Program-made: the position numbers and the translations under genes
Part shown: piece by piece, positions 47,601-61,400 of the stretch
Position numbering within the stretch: the stretch's first letter is position 1
Layout of the letters: each line of letters starts with the position of its first letter
Source of the DNA: Phyto melanocephala
Lineage: Eukaryota; Arthropoda; Insecta; Diptera; Rhinophoridae
Assembly: GCA_941918925.1 (NCBI GenBank)
Contig: OW799237.1
Location: 11,699,201 to 11,763,200, forward strand
DNA: 64,000 nucleotides
Reading direction: 5' to 3'
Notes under the pieces: generated by a model
The model's input: the letters and a program-made list of their open reading frames with translations, nothing else
Told to the model about the DNA's origin: nothing
Database searches by the model: none

Positions 47601-50244
47601 AAAGGTTTTTTTGGGCAAATAATGTTTGTATAGAAACTTAAAGAAAATTTATCGAGATTAATTAATTACTTAAATTGAATAGATTTGGAAACTTAACAAA
47701 AATACACTGTTCAAAAAAATAACAGTAAATTGAAACCTTAGCCATATATTTCAGAGGCTTGTAAAATGCGCTAAAAATCCCTAAAAGCCTCACGTAAACT
47801 CCTAAACTGTTAATAAAAGCTTTTCGGGCTTTTTTAAAATTTTTTAAGTTTTACAAAAGCTTTTTAAATTCCGGTAAAGCTTAAAAAAATTTCTAGTCTC
47901 AAAACTTTTTTTTTAAGCTTCTCTTCTCCATCTATCAGAAAGCGAGCTTAAGACTTGTAAAGGTATTTAAAAAATATAAAACTTTGTATATAAACAACAA
48001 CAAAAAGGTTAACAATGCTTATTTAACATTATAAATTTTTCATAACATTAATAAAAGCCTCATTTTAGTTGTTTTCATTAACTTCATTAGATACATAAAA
48101 ATTGTTTAAGCTTCACAGAAGCTTTTTATAATAACTAAGTCTTAGTCTAACTGGGTAAGATTTTTAATATTAAAAAAAATTTACCCAAAAGCTTTTTTTA
48201 TTTAAAAAAAATCGTAATGAAGCTTTATAAAGGCTTGTCAATACTGTATATAATCTGCTAAAAATCTACAAAATTTCTATGTGAATTATCTGACTATTTA
48301 TACAAGTTTTATGAGCTTTACAAAGGTCTTAGGCTTTACGGAAGCTTTAAAAAAAGCTTTACTAAAGCTTGGTACAAATTTTAAGACTTAAAAAATATAA
48401 AAGCTTTTTTATCAATAAGAAAGTAAGCCTAAGCTTTATAATATTTAAATGCTAAGGATCTTTAAAAGCTGCCTTTAAAAATTTATAAATAATTTTTAAT
48501 GTCTGCAGGACATAATAATGGATATCTAAAAGGAATAATTTTTATTTATTATTTTTTGTAATTGTATTGTCCTTGCCTCTATATATAATTTCCAGGAAAT
48601 TATTCAGCACCTCTTTTTATATAGATTTTTATTAAATAAAAATTTCTCAGGCGAAACCTTTGAATTTGTTATTTAACTCCCTGGCTTTGATTTAATCACT
48701 GCAAATAATTTTTTCCAAAATTTTTTTATTCGTTTTTTTTAAAGCTCATACTTCACGGTATAGATTTTCATGCAACAGCAAATAAAAAAAATAACTACTT
48801 GTGTTATAAGACTTCAACATAATTTTTTTATTTTTTTTTTCTTCCAACAAATTTAACAATAATTCTAAAAAGTCGACAACTATAAATCAACACATTGTAA
48901 AATTCCCTCTTCAATAAAGAGCCATCCGTTGTTATGGTTTAAAAAAAAATGAAGTATGAGAGACTGAATGGTAAAGAAATCATTTACTTTTTAAAAAGAC
49001 TCGGTAGCTGTTTTTTTTTTGTTGCATGTCATAATGTTTGCTTCCTTAACTTGACACTCACATACACAGCATGATATTAAGGCACACACACACACATACA
49101 TACTTACAGTTCATTCGAAAGAATTTCATATGTCGCCATTGAATCTTTTGGCTTTTTTTCGTCTTTTAATTTTTTTCTGGAGTCAAACGTCTCACCATAT
49201 TTTGTGTTGCCATTAAACAAGACTCCCCGCAATAGTGGCAGCAGTCTTTCATATTTTTTAAACTTCAATATTTCTATGTATATTTTTTTTTTTTTTTGAA
49301 ATCAAGTATTGAGTTACAGATTTACAACGTGTGGTGTTTTTTTCTTTATACAAAAGTATTTTGACTTTTTTTTGACACAACATGTATGGCAGTCTGTCCT
49401 TTTTTGTCTGTCTGCAAAGGTTGCTTCTTAGCCCCCTGTTAACATTGGCGGTGGCATTTAACTGAAGTGTTTGACAAGCAGAAGCCGCTTAAGAACAGTG
49501 TTGAAAGCAAAAAAAAAAGTTTAGACAACAAGATTTTCTTTGGCTTATGACAATAATTGTCATACAGAACTATTCAAATCGTATCTTTTAACTACCAATT
49601 TTTGCCATAAATGCTACCACAAGAAGCTACTCGGAAGAAGTTGTAAGAAATGGAAATAATTTTATATAATTTAATAAAATTATATTTAGCAAACCAGTTA
49701 AAATTAATATAAAAAAACGTTTAGTTTTTCCATAAAAATTAGTTGTTAAATCAAATTTTAAAACTTAAGGATTTTTTTGTAAACACATCACTAATGTATA
49801 ATTAGGCATTTCAAATTCAGTCTATCATCAATATCAGCTTTAATTATTCTTTAGACAGCTTTAGTTTACTTAGCCTAAAGGCCATAATCAGTTGTATTTA
49901 TTTAAAAATTAAATAGTGGTACTTGCAAAAATTGAATATTACACATTGTAAAATTGCAAATTTTCTCGCGGCTGAAAAATATCTTGCACTCTCCGACCTG
50001 GCAACATTGTTTATACTTCATACAAATGAGAGCTGTTAATGTGTTTGTTGTTGAATCAACGTGAGTAGTTTTGCGAATCATATAAGTTTGCAGTACTCAT
50101 GTTCATTGTGAGTTGTACTTATAAATCAACGTAGTTGTGGGTATGCGTACGTTAGCTCAGTTAAATTTCAATGATTTATACGCACTTATACTCAAATTTT
50201 ATGACTCATTATGAATATTGAAAAAACGACTCAAAGCCGATCAC
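44673..50244. other. Gene-free stretch with AAGCTT-rich blocks
   Basis: Blocks at about 46020-46760 and 47810-48470 are dense in AAAGCTTT variants, like the P450 introns. CACTGTTCAAAAAAATAACAG at about 47705 resembles the end of a Tc1-like element, but no partner end was found. CA-rich microsatellites lie near 47400 and 49085. Confidence 0.4.
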
Positions 50245-50470
50245 TGATACCCACCACCAAAAAAATGTATGTGGGAGTGTATTCATTTTGTCATTCTGTC
50301 GAAGCATCCATTTTGGACCCCATAAAGTATATATTTTCTGAGTCTTGGTTTAATTTAAGGATGATCTAGCCATGTCCATCTGTCTTTCCGTCTGTTGACA
50401 GCTCGATAGAGATCGAACCGAAAACGTTAGGGTGATCAAATATAGCCGAAATATTTCTTATACACAAGGC
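50245..50470 (+). repeat. Fragment of the TATACCC / CCCATAAAGTATATA family
   Basis: GACCCCATAAAGTATATATTTTCTGAG, GATCTAGCCATGTCCATCTGTC and TTTCCGTCTGTTGA occur in the family order. Confidence 0.6.
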
Positions 50471-53400
50471 TTTTTTGCACATTATGAAGAAAGGTTTAGC
50501 TCGTTATGCAATAGTAGAACCATAAAACAATGTCCTTTCTACAACGAATAAAATGTGATTGTGTCTAAACGCGTTGACGTAGAGCGTTAAAATTACGAAT
50601 GTACATTTCCTGAGTAAAAAAACAATATTTTTCTCTGAAAATTGCAAAACCAAAAAAAACATGAAAGGATTATTTAATTAAAGTGTCTTTTTCTGACAAA
50701 ATTAGATGTACGATTCTGAAATTTTGCAAGCATTGCTTTTTGTTGTTAATTTTTTGTTTTTGTTACAAACATATGATTTGCGCATAGCTTAGTAGCAACT
50801 TTAATTGCTTATGACTACAAAAATATTGAACCAATTATAATAGGTATGAGATTGTGTACTTCTTCATCCTTTCAAGTAGCAAATTTTTTTTTAGCAAAAT
50901 CGGTTTTTTATGTGAGCGTCAACTGTGTAGCAAAAGCTTGACTTATATAACAATAATTAGTTTTTTTGTATTTCAAATCAATAAAAAAAAATTTATTGTG
51001 AATCAAAACTTAAACTTTTTTTTCAGTCCAAATAGTGTTAAATTGATAATACAGAAGAGGAACAAAGTTTTTGTTCACTAGCGACCTATTAAAAATTTCC
51101 ATTAATTTTGAATCACCCTTTTTCTTAATTTTCTAAAAAAAAAGATTTGGTGGGTACACTAATTTCCTTTACATCAATACGTTCGTTTAAAATTCCACAC
51201 ATGGTATATTTTCTAAATTAAAATTATTAAACTGTATGTCAGTGTGTCTGTGGAAAAGACGAAAGAACTCACACAAAAGAAACTAAGAAATTAAAAATTA
51301 CACAAATTATTTATTTAAGTACTAAAGTGTTTGTTGTTAAAAACAAGTTGAATCTGGCAGATAGGAAAAAGTTATTACAGAAAATAAAAACAAATCCTTG
51401 AAAAAATTAGAAAAATTATATGTTTTTGCAATTGCCATGTTTTCACAAAATTTTGATTTTCTCTACTGGTCGGAACATTAAACTTTATAACTACTTTTGA
51501 TAAAACAACTGTTTTAAAAGCTTAACTAAGGTTTGCAAGCTTTTCTAGGCTTATATTGTTATTGTAATTTTTTGTTAAATTTTTTTAAATTAAGTACTTG
51601 TTTCCATTAGTTTTGAAATGTTCTTTTGCTAAAGCTATTAAATCTTTATACTAAAACTTTTAATCAATTCCCACCAAGAATCTCTTTTGGCAACTTATTA
51701 CCTAAAAGCATTACTTTCCAATTAATTTTCTTACTAAAAACTATAAACTCGCTCCTAAAAAACTAACTAAAACTTTTCCATCAACTACCCGACATAACTA
51801 AACTGCACAGAGCAAAGAACAAAAATTTTCTAATAACAAAATATTTGTTTGTGCAACTTGTTTGAATGCAAAAAATCTTCAGTAATAAATTACAAAATAA
51901 AGAAAAGAAACACAGAAATTGAATAGAAAAACGCGAATTATGCAAAAAAAAAAAAACATTTTTTAGTTGAAAAAAAAAATTAATGCAAAAAGAAAATCAT
52001 TTTGTACCAACAAAACTATTAGTAAACTTTAATCATTTATAACAACTCTTCAGATGAAGAAGAAAGACACAAAAAAAAATCACTAAAATAAGCTCAACAC
52101 TACCCAAAAGAAAACTAAATAAATGCAAAAATTCACCAGAAGTAGAGAGAGAGAAAAAAATTCGCAAATAAGAAAATGTTTATGAACAAACAAATTGCTC
52201 TGCAAGAACTCTTCTTCCTAATAAAGAGAGAGGAGAGAAAAAATCCAGCACCAGCGTAAAAGCAAGAAACTTTTTAATGAAATTTAATTATAAACTTTGA
52301 CAAACAAATAAAAACGCCATTTATATTCAAAACCCAAGTAGCATGATGCTCAAGCGAAAAAGAAAATAAATGAGAATAGAAGGAAATGCTAGGAAAATGC
52401 ATATCAATTTTCTTTAATGCACAAAAACTGCGGAAAAAACTAAAACTATTTTCCCGCACTTTTCTGTCGTTTGCTTTTTGTGCTGGAGATCAATACGCAA
52501 AATAATTTTTATAGACTTAAACCTTTATACATAGTAACACACAACTAAAACCACATTAAAATTCAATAGTTTAGCACAAACATAAAAAAATAAAAGTAAA
52601 AGAGGCTGCATGGAAGAGGATGAGTAGCTAAAACATCATGAGGGGGTGAAGAGCTTAAGCTTAAAGTTTTTTTTTTGTTAAAGAAAAACAATTTGCATAA
52701 AATCAGGTAAATACATTTGTTATACTATAGTTTTAAGTGAATAAGTTTAATGGCATATTAAAAGTTCTCTTTACTTCTTTAAGTATACCGGCAAAACCTT
52801 AATGATGTCGTTGAATATGTAAAAAATAAAAGTATCTTTTCTTCAACTAAAACTAATTGTCCTCTTATTGAGGCTGGAGATCAGTTTTTATATAAAAAAA
52901 ATATTTTTTGTTTAAATTCAATATTTCACTACCATACTAGGTAGCTTCCTTAGGGAATTTTGAAAAAGGTTTACCCAAGCCTGAATACTAGAACAACGTA
53001 TAAATAATAAAAAAAAAAATCTAAGAAATTATATAATAATTTATAGACTGTTGATAAAACACATTGTTTACTAAAAAGTAATTTTTTATCTTAGTAACGA
53101 ATCTACACAAAAGCTTTTAAAGAATTCTCATAAAATACATAAATTAAAAGCTTAACGGTCTAATTCATAAAAACTAAAAGAGCTTTATAAGAGGTTTATT
53201 ACTCAAATTTTCATAGAAAATCAGTTTAATAAGCCTTTTATAAACCATTAATAACTTTTATAAGGCAGTTAGTATATAAAATTATTTCTCAGCACATATC
53301 TGCTTTATAGTAATTATTTTTCCTTATTTTTTTCTTTGCAGGTACATTGCCCTATTAAAAAAAAAGCTTTAAGGGTAAGCTTACCAAAAACTAATACATT

Positions 53401-55089
53401 AAAAATTAATATTTCCCACATTTCTTTCGTACTCACTTGACATTGATATTCTGAAATGAAATTATGTAGATACAACCATAAAATCCATCTATCGTAACTA
53501 AACTATAGTATTGCAAACAATTTAGGTTATCCTTACCATCTTCGCTTCTACATATGTGTCTACACAAAATGTCGAATATCTAATAACTGAAAGCTTTTCT
53601 AAAAGCATTTTTCATATTAAAACATTCTTATGTCTCTGTGATCAAATTAGTTAAAGAAAATTATTTAGTTTTCTTAGCTTTCCATCCAGCATCTTTTATC
53701 AAGTAAAGGTTAAATATACATATAAAATTTATTACCTTTTAATTTTTTAAACAAGTTATTTTTAAACACGGTCTGTATTTAATTTTTGTATAAAAAGTTA
53801 TATTTTAATAAAAGCTTAAGTGTTTAATAGTGCTTTACTGCAAAGCTTAACAGTTATTAAGCTTTACACTTAAAAGCCTTAAAAAATTATTTTAAAACTT
53901 CCTTATTTAAGGAAGCTTACATGCTAAACTGAATTGTTATACTATTTCCAGATCATTAATTTATCAAAGCTTTATATGTAGATACTAACAGAATATAACC
54001 GTCAAATGATTTATGCTTTAAGATTATGTTCCTTTTTTAATTGTTTAAAAACTTCAAAGTCTTCTGATAAAAAAAGGCAAAAGGATGATGCCTAAGAATT
54101 TATTAAAAGAACTTATATATCAAAAGCTTTTATAACACCTAAACCATAAAATCTTTGATGTCGTTAAGTTTGTTATTTTGTTTATTGCTTTTTTACTGTA
54201 ACGCAGAAGGCTACACAAACAATATTTTATACAACATGTTTAATTTTAGATTTTATGTGCTTTAAAATAATCATAATTTTATTATACAGCTTTAGATATA
54301 AAATCTTTAAAAGCTTATAGAAAACTTAAACCTCAACTTATTTTAAAAACTTATAAAATTTTTTAAATTTGGTAGCAGGCCATTATTTGACTAAAGCTTT
54401 TGTTTAGCTTTAAGCTTAGAAATCTTTCTTAAAATTTTGACGAGAAGTCTTAACAAAAGCTTTTTAGAAAATATTTTTTTTATTTTAATCCCAAACACTT
54501 TAAATCTACTCAAAATAGTCAGAGCTTTAAGCTCAAAAAGGCTTAAATATTTTAAGATTTAAGATGTCATGTTTTTGTAAAATAGATTAGTTTTTCAAGA
54601 CTAATATTTTAAATTTAAAATGCTCTACAAAACTTTACTGTGCGCTTTGTGCTAAATTTTTATTTTTTAACAGCTTTAATAAAAACTAAGTTTTTATTTA
54701 ATAAAAATTATCACATGGAAAGAACTAAAAAAACTTTAAAGCTGTATACGATATAGACAAATTATGTTAATTAAATAACGTCTTCTAACAACAAATGCTT
54801 TATTGAAGAATAAAAACCTAAAATATTTAATATTAAAGTTTAAAAGCTTTTAAAGTATCTTGAACAATCTTGTAAAGCTTGTAAGCCTTCTTAAGAAATG
54901 GTTAAAGTTATTTCAAGACAAAAGGGCCAAAATTGCCTTCTTGACTTTTTTAATAAAAATAATTTGAAAAAATTGATTTATCAGCTTTATATCTGTGAGC
55001 TTTTGATACAAAAAGCACTGATTTAGCTAATTTATTGAGCTTTCTGACTGAACATTTTATGCATGAGCCAAAAGCTTTTGTCGTATTAC
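50471..55089. other. Gene-free stretch with AAGCTT-rich blocks
   Basis: AT-rich. AAAGCTTT variants are frequent from about 53100 to 54900. Open frames at 50854 and 52274 have no recognisable motif and are probably chance. Confidence 0.4.
53342..53374 (+). other. Candidate ratchet-type splice point or microexon
   Basis: A pyrimidine-rich tract with TTTCTTTGCAG is joined directly to GTACAT, and a GTAAGC donor lies 33 nt on. The same CTTTGCAG|GTAC junction occurs at 19151-19162. No coding support. Confidence 0.12.
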
Positions 55090-55240
55090 CAAAGTGGAAT
55101 TTTTTAACACATATCTTAAACCAATGATAGTATAATTGGGACCCATCGAGAGGCTGTATTAAATTTCTTCTTAGATTAACATAGCGATTGACTAGCGGAT
55201 CATATGGCTGCAACACCACCGATACTGTAAAAGTTGGATT
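55090..55240 (-). other. Possible protein-coding exon, unassigned
   Basis: On the minus strand a CTTTTACAG acceptor-like word near 55233 opens into about 44 codons without a stop, ending near a TTTG|GTAATA donor-like word. The translation starts SVVLQPYDPLVNRYVNLR. Base composition is more balanced than in the neighbouring DNA. I do not recognise the protein. The start VVLQPY faintly recalls tubulins, but the rest does not follow. Confidence 0.15.
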
Positions 55241-55679
55241 ATAATAATTCAGAAGTATAGTCGCTAAATTTTAAGGCGTTTGTTTTATTCATTACCTTCA
55301 ATATGCATTTAATTTAATTAGTAGAAAAGGAGATTGGATGGCCTTAAGTCTTAGTTTTCGGATTAATATGAAAGTATACAATTGGATGGTTTTAAATTTT
55401 TAGTAACATGTGGACCCCATTACCATTATGCATATAGATATAATGACCACATCGTGATTCAGCCTTGATTTAAGATTTCATGTTATACGTAATTTTCTTT
55501 ATTATTTCAGACGCCCATCTATCATTTTGAGTGTTTACACAGTTTACTGTATTCGATTAGTCAAGCCTTTTATTTGTTACGTAAATCGGTTGGTTTGAAA
55601 AAAATTCCCTTCAGACTCTTTAATTGTTCTCGATTATATCAAATGATTTTATAACACACACGATTCTTGTCGGGGTGGG

Positions 55680-55860
55680 GGTGGGTTTTAAAAATCTGAT
55701 TTCAACATACATGCGGACAGACGGACAGTATTAAATCAACTTTACTATTTATAGGATTTCACGAAATATATACTTTTTGGGGTTTGAAATGAATGTTGCA
55801 AACATCACATATGGAATGACAAAACTATATACAACTTAACATTCTCTGTGAAGGGTTTTT
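55680..55860 (-). repeat. Fragment of the TATACCC / GTCCGTCTGTCC family, minus orientation
   Basis: TTCAACATACATGCGGACAG, ACGGACAGTATTAAATC and a diverged ATATATACTTTTTGGGGT lie in reverse family order, ending GTGAAGGGTT. Confidence 0.6.
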
Positions 55861-56020
55861 AAAAGCTGTTTGGTAAGCTTCAATTGCGCTCAAGTTGTAT
55901 ATTAATCTTTTTAAGATAAAAGTAAAATAAATAATTAAAAATAATATAAATATTTTTTTAATTTGAAACATATTGTTTCAAATGCTTTACTTAATTCTAT
56001 ATGAGCTTCATATATTATTA

Positions 56021-56203
56021 GGTGAATTCACAAGATGTCCTTAGTGTCGTGTTGCCGTAATGTTACAATATAATTTTTTTTAATTCATAACAAAGTTTAA
56101 ACATTTTACCACAAATGATTCAATACTTTAACAAATTTTTAAATTTTTAAGATATTATGACATTATGACAATACGACACTTAGGACTTCTTGTGAATACA
56201 CTA
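56021..56203. mobile_element. GTGAATTCAC-type MITE, best copy (about 183 bp)
   Basis: Left GGTGAATTCACAAGATGTCC at 56021. The right end, inverted from 56203, reads AGTGTATTCACAAGAAGTCC. Both run on to TTAGTGTCGT-like sequence, an inverted repeat of about 30 bp with a few mismatches. No coding content. Confidence 0.75.
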
Positions 56204-58465
56204 CTTTTATAAATAACAATAATTAAATTTTCCGGAAATATTTTTTTCAAGAGCTTTTTGTTTAAACTTTTACTGGAATTTCATTTCATTGCATTTTATT
56301 ATTTTTACAACACAGAGTTTGGTTTCTGTGGCTTAAAAGTAATTTAAATGTGTTTTTTCATGAAACATTTTGTCTATTGGCTCAGAACATCTGACTGCAT
56401 GCCGTTTACAAAAAAAAAACGTTTTAATATATGATAGAATTTTAAATATAAAATTGTTTATACTCGTACATACTTTCAAATTAATTAAACAATTTTCACT
56501 TTAGTTTTTTTGGGCAAAAACATCAACACCAACAACAAACTTTCATAATTAATTTATTACACGAACAGACGAGAAAAAAACTGAATTTTACTAAATTAAT
56601 TACAAAATGTATAAATAAACTACCAAATTAAAAAAAAAAAACAAATTCTCACCGCTATTACCACATGGTGTTGAAAACTTTAGGTACTTTTCTCACAGTC
56701 AGCTCTTGGCCAAACGAAATAAAGAGAAATTTAAATAAATAAAAAACAAAATTTTAAAATACAAATTAAAAAAGTCATTTGTAGAATAAACATAGTGAAT
56801 GGCTGGCAAAAATTTTAAATCTAGTCGTATCAGGCAGTCTGCCAGAAAGACAGACAGACACACAAAGAGACATGACAGAATTGTTTATTTTCATACAACA
56901 CAAATTTAACAATAATTGTTAAAGTTGTTTAAAAAACAGCTTGAATTATGTACAATTTAAACAACTTTAACTAACACTCGGCTAATAGAAACACACATTT
57001 TTCGTGACTTAAGACTTCATAAAATTGAAAAAAAAAATCAAAAAAATTATTTTCAACTAGGGGAGGAGTTACCTGGTTTGTTGTTTAAATTATTCATTAT
57101 AAAATAATTATTTAAATGATTTTTTTTTTCTTAAATTTAAGTTTATTAAATTTTGTTTTATTAAATTTTTTTATTTAATGGGTTTGTAATGAGGGTATTT
57201 AATAATTATTATTTAATATAGTTCATAACAAAAATGAAGTAATTTTGAATAATTTGTTGTAAACAATTTTAAAATTTTATAATTTTGTAATTTATTTATT
57301 TTTTTTTGTTATTTTATAGCACTCGCCTATTTTTCTACAGTTAATTTATGGCGAATTTGTATAAGAAAATTGCTGTAAATTGCAACAATTTATAAAATTA
57401 TTTATTAGTTGTTAAAATTTATAGTGCAATTGCAACTTTAACACAAACAAACATGGATTTTCAATATCAAAAAAATATCATTTTTGGTAAAAAAAAATAG
57501 CTTAAGTTTAATTTCTTGTCTTCTTTGTAGCCACAAAGAAAAAAACTTTACATAAAATATTACTTACAGCTTAACCAGCATCAATGTTTTCTATATTTAA
57601 AAGCTCCTTTTGCATAGTAAAAAGAAGTAAGAAGAAGCAGAAAAAACAAATTCAATTTTTTGTTGAGCCATGCCGAATCTTAAATACTTTACATCAATTA
57701 CGATGCAAACAATTTTTTTAACTTTAAATTAAGACCAATGAACTATTAAAAATATAATATAAATAAAAAATATTAAAAAAAAAAAAAAAAAAAATGTCGT
57801 TAATAAAGAATAAATTAAAAATTGTGAAACAAAAATTTTCAAAATTAATATGAGAACAATATTTTGTGCCTCTACCAATATGCCTTGCTTTGTGAAAAAG
57901 TATAAGCTTTTGTACTTGGTACTGGAAAAATTGTGGGATAAAAAATAAAACTATTACCTTTATCAATTCCCATACCAAATTGCGTTGACAACTGTTGAAA
58001 TATTTTCTAAAAATTTTATTTAATTTAGCTCAGTAGTTTTAACACAGACAACTTTACGGACAGATGGACAAACCCTACCAACTCAAATTCTCATAAAGAT
58101 TAAAATGTTTATATAATCTATATTTACACAAATATTTTCTTATGTGGCTATACAGCATGAACTACCTATATATGTACCTAATCAACATCCTGGGGGGCTG
58201 TGAAGAATATCTGATGGCATCATCTCAGGAAAAGCTTTTAAAATTTAACAATACATATTGTAGATATTTTTTTTTTATTATTTTCTTAATTTTTTTGTGA
58301 ACAATTTCTTGCAACATGTACTTGCACTATAACTAGGGATTTAATCGCTGGGATGCAAAAAATAAAGGACTTATCTTTAAGCATTACCCGAGAACATGAT
58401 GTTCACTATGGATGGCACAAGAAACGCACATACAGACAGACAGATGGATGGTCAAGAAATAGTTA
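56204..58465. other. Gene-free stretch with repeat fragments
   Basis: Holds an end fragment GAGCCATGCCGAATCTTAAATAC (about 57665) and ACGGACAGATGGACA (about 58056) plus a CAGACAGACAGATGGATGG run (about 58430), all reminiscent of the TATACCC family. A 22-nt poly(A) lies at about 57775. Confidence 0.45.
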
Positions 58466-61400
58466 CAAATATTGTGTATTTTCTTAGAGATTATTATGTT
58501 TTTAGTTACTTGTTATACGTACGTATGTATGTAAGTGCATTTATTTTAAAATGATAATGGATTTAAAGGGGAGTTAACAAAAACGTAAAATTAGGGCAAG
58601 CCAAATTAAAAGCTTTTTCCCATACTTATTGACAAGCATACTTACAGGCATATAAATATTGTTAAACAAAAGTTGTCGTATAGCTGGACTTAATATGAAA
58701 AAAAAAATATATATATATATTTTTAAGCTTTTTTATAGCTTTTAAACAATTTTAATATTAAAAAATAATTACAGTACTTTTCCCTTATAGTTTAAAAAAA
58801 TTCTTAAATCTGAAAAAAAAATGTAATTAAAAATAATGAACTTGAAGCCTTACGTTTTTTATTTAAAATTCAGAAATTTACTCCAAGGCTAAGCAACTGA
58901 AAATCTTAATGGGTTTTTAAAACTTGTTATTAAAGTACTAAGCTTTACACCATAGGCGTAGTTAAACATTTTTTATGGGTGTGGCAAAATCTTTAAATTT
59001 TTTTTTTTTATAAATCTTAGACGGAGTTAATTTTATATGAATATTATAAGTAAATAATTAATTTTTAAAAATTCATAAGAAGGAAGGGTGGTTTTGCAAA
59101 AACGATTCTCGGAAGGCAGTCCCAAAAAGGTAAAACATTTCAAGTTTTTATACTAAAATATTTATGAAAGCTTTAGTGATACAATTTAAAAACAAAACAA
59201 AAATTTTTTAAAAATTCTTAAATGTTAAAGGTAAAAATATTTTGGAAAAATATGAAAAGAAAAGCTTCAGATTGATATTATTTTAATACTTAATACAACA
59301 TTAAAGCTTTTTGTAAAAGCTTTGTTTAATTAAGCCTTAAAAACTTCATGCTTTAAATCTTAAACTTAAAAGCTTCAGGCGGATATTCTTTTAGCTTTAA
59401 GTTTGTCAATTACGTTAATCGAAAATGTTGACAAAACCCTAATTTTATTTTATTTCACCGCTAACCCTTAGACTGGACAGCAATTTTAAAGTAGTTTTGA
59501 TAATCATTGTTGAAGTATAAACATAGTTGTTTTAAAAAAAAAAAATATACACAAAAGAATATAATGATCAACAATCCGACTGTAACGACCAAACGTAACT
59601 AAGTGTATGAATGACTGACTGACTGACTTGACTGACCATTGCAAATCGTTGTTAATAAAAAATGAGCCATAACAAAAGGAAAAATACCCAAAAAGAATTT
59701 ATATTAAGAACACAGTTTATATTAAAATAAATGTATAGGAAAGCTTTTCCTTTTTTTTATTTTGAAATCTTTTTAGATGAAATAAAATATAAAAAAGACG
59801 TGTGTGTATGTTAGTTTGTTTTATTACACTTCTAACTATCTCGTACAGACAAATAAAAAGACAGGAATTGAAAATCATTAAAAAAATGAAGAGCTTTTGT
59901 ATGTTTGTAAGTTGCACAGTTAGTTCTTGTTATGTGTGTCTCAAGTTCACAATTTATAGAATTGATGATGCTGAATGGAATCAAGATAAAAAATATTGTG
60001 CTTATTCATGGCACGTTTGTGATTAAAAATATTGTATCACTTCAAGACGTTTCCTAAAGCAAAATATGGTCAAAAGAGTTGAGCTTTTATTACTCTGTTT
60101 GTATTAATTTATCAGTTTAACTTGAGGTGTAAAAATGAGGAAATTTGATAAGGTCAAATGACTAGTCATGTTGTGTGTAGCAATTTTCTTAAAAAAAGCT
60201 TGTTATTTTTTTTAATTATAATATTTTAGAACTGTATAATTTACATTATTAATAAAAGATAATATAAATTATAGACCAAAGTTTGAACTAGGAAACAATA
60301 TTAATTATTTTCCTTTTTTTTTTAATTTCTAAAGGATTCTTTGTTAAGTACTTTTTTATATTATAGAATTTTTTCTAGCCTTCTTTAAAGAGTGTATAGT
60401 GTATTTAAAATTCGCCTTAAGTACCACTTATTTAATCCCCACTAAAGTCAAACAATTGACCAATTATTTAATAATAATTTGTAATGTAGTTTACTTCGTT
60501 CTTTTATTTATTTTTTGCAATTATTAAAACTGTTTTTTTAAATCCTATAATTTAAACACTTTATGATACACACCCATTTTGACTTGTTACTCAGTACACT
60601 TACACACACACACTCCTTGAGAGCCATCAGCTGGCAGCAACGCAATTGTTTCAACTGCTGATGGCGATAGTGCTGATGATCATGATGATCCTCTTAGGCA
60701 ATAAATGTAACCCTAAGTCACGCTTTTATTAAATAACCTACGCTTTCAACCTTTCGACTGTTGTTGTTTGTACAATTGTGTGCCTAAAAAGAGGTTGAGT
60801 TTGTTTCGTAGCCAGACTGTTGTGTAGTTTTTATTGGAGGGCGCTATTGTATTGCGTTAAGCAAACAGTTACTGTTTTAAGATGAATCTTAAAGGTAGAT
60901 ACATTTAAAACGCCCTAATGTGTTTAACAATTGGTCATAATTCATTTGGTGAGACTTTGTAATAAGGCTGCTAAAGAATGGCCCCTAAAATTATACACTA
61001 GATTTTAACATCAAGAAAAATATTTTCATTTTATTGTGTGCATATTCGGTTTAGTAAATTAATAATAAATGGTACAAGTAACAAAAGAAAAATTAATTAA
61101 AAAAATTAAACAAAACGAATTTTTGCACAAATGATACTGATATATCAAACGACTGTGGGAGACAGATCTGAAGATAATGTCAGCATATTAATTAACGAAA
61201 ATTTTTTTAGAACTATTTTTTAATAAAATACAAACGAGAATGTCGATAGTGACAATTCGTTTATTGAGTTCAATTTATTCGTTAAATGATCGACGTCTTG
61301 GGTATCACTTTCCCTAATTATTTAATTTTATTATCCCTCATCTGGTATTAAGGTGTTGCAGTTAACGCTGTTCGCATAACGTTCTGCGTATGTAAATTAT

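Noticed and set aside
47700..47735. Tc1-like end CACTGTTCAAAAAAATAACAG
   Set aside because: No inverted partner end or transposase fragment nearby.
50145..50185. TAGCTCAGTTAAATT word resembling a tRNA D-arm
   Set aside because: No matching acceptor, anticodon or T arm around it.
54950..55089. Downstream part of the 89-codon minus-strand frame (55219-54950)
   Set aside because: After the donor-like GTAATA the translation becomes K/S/F-rich like the background, so only 55090-55240 was kept as a candidate exon.
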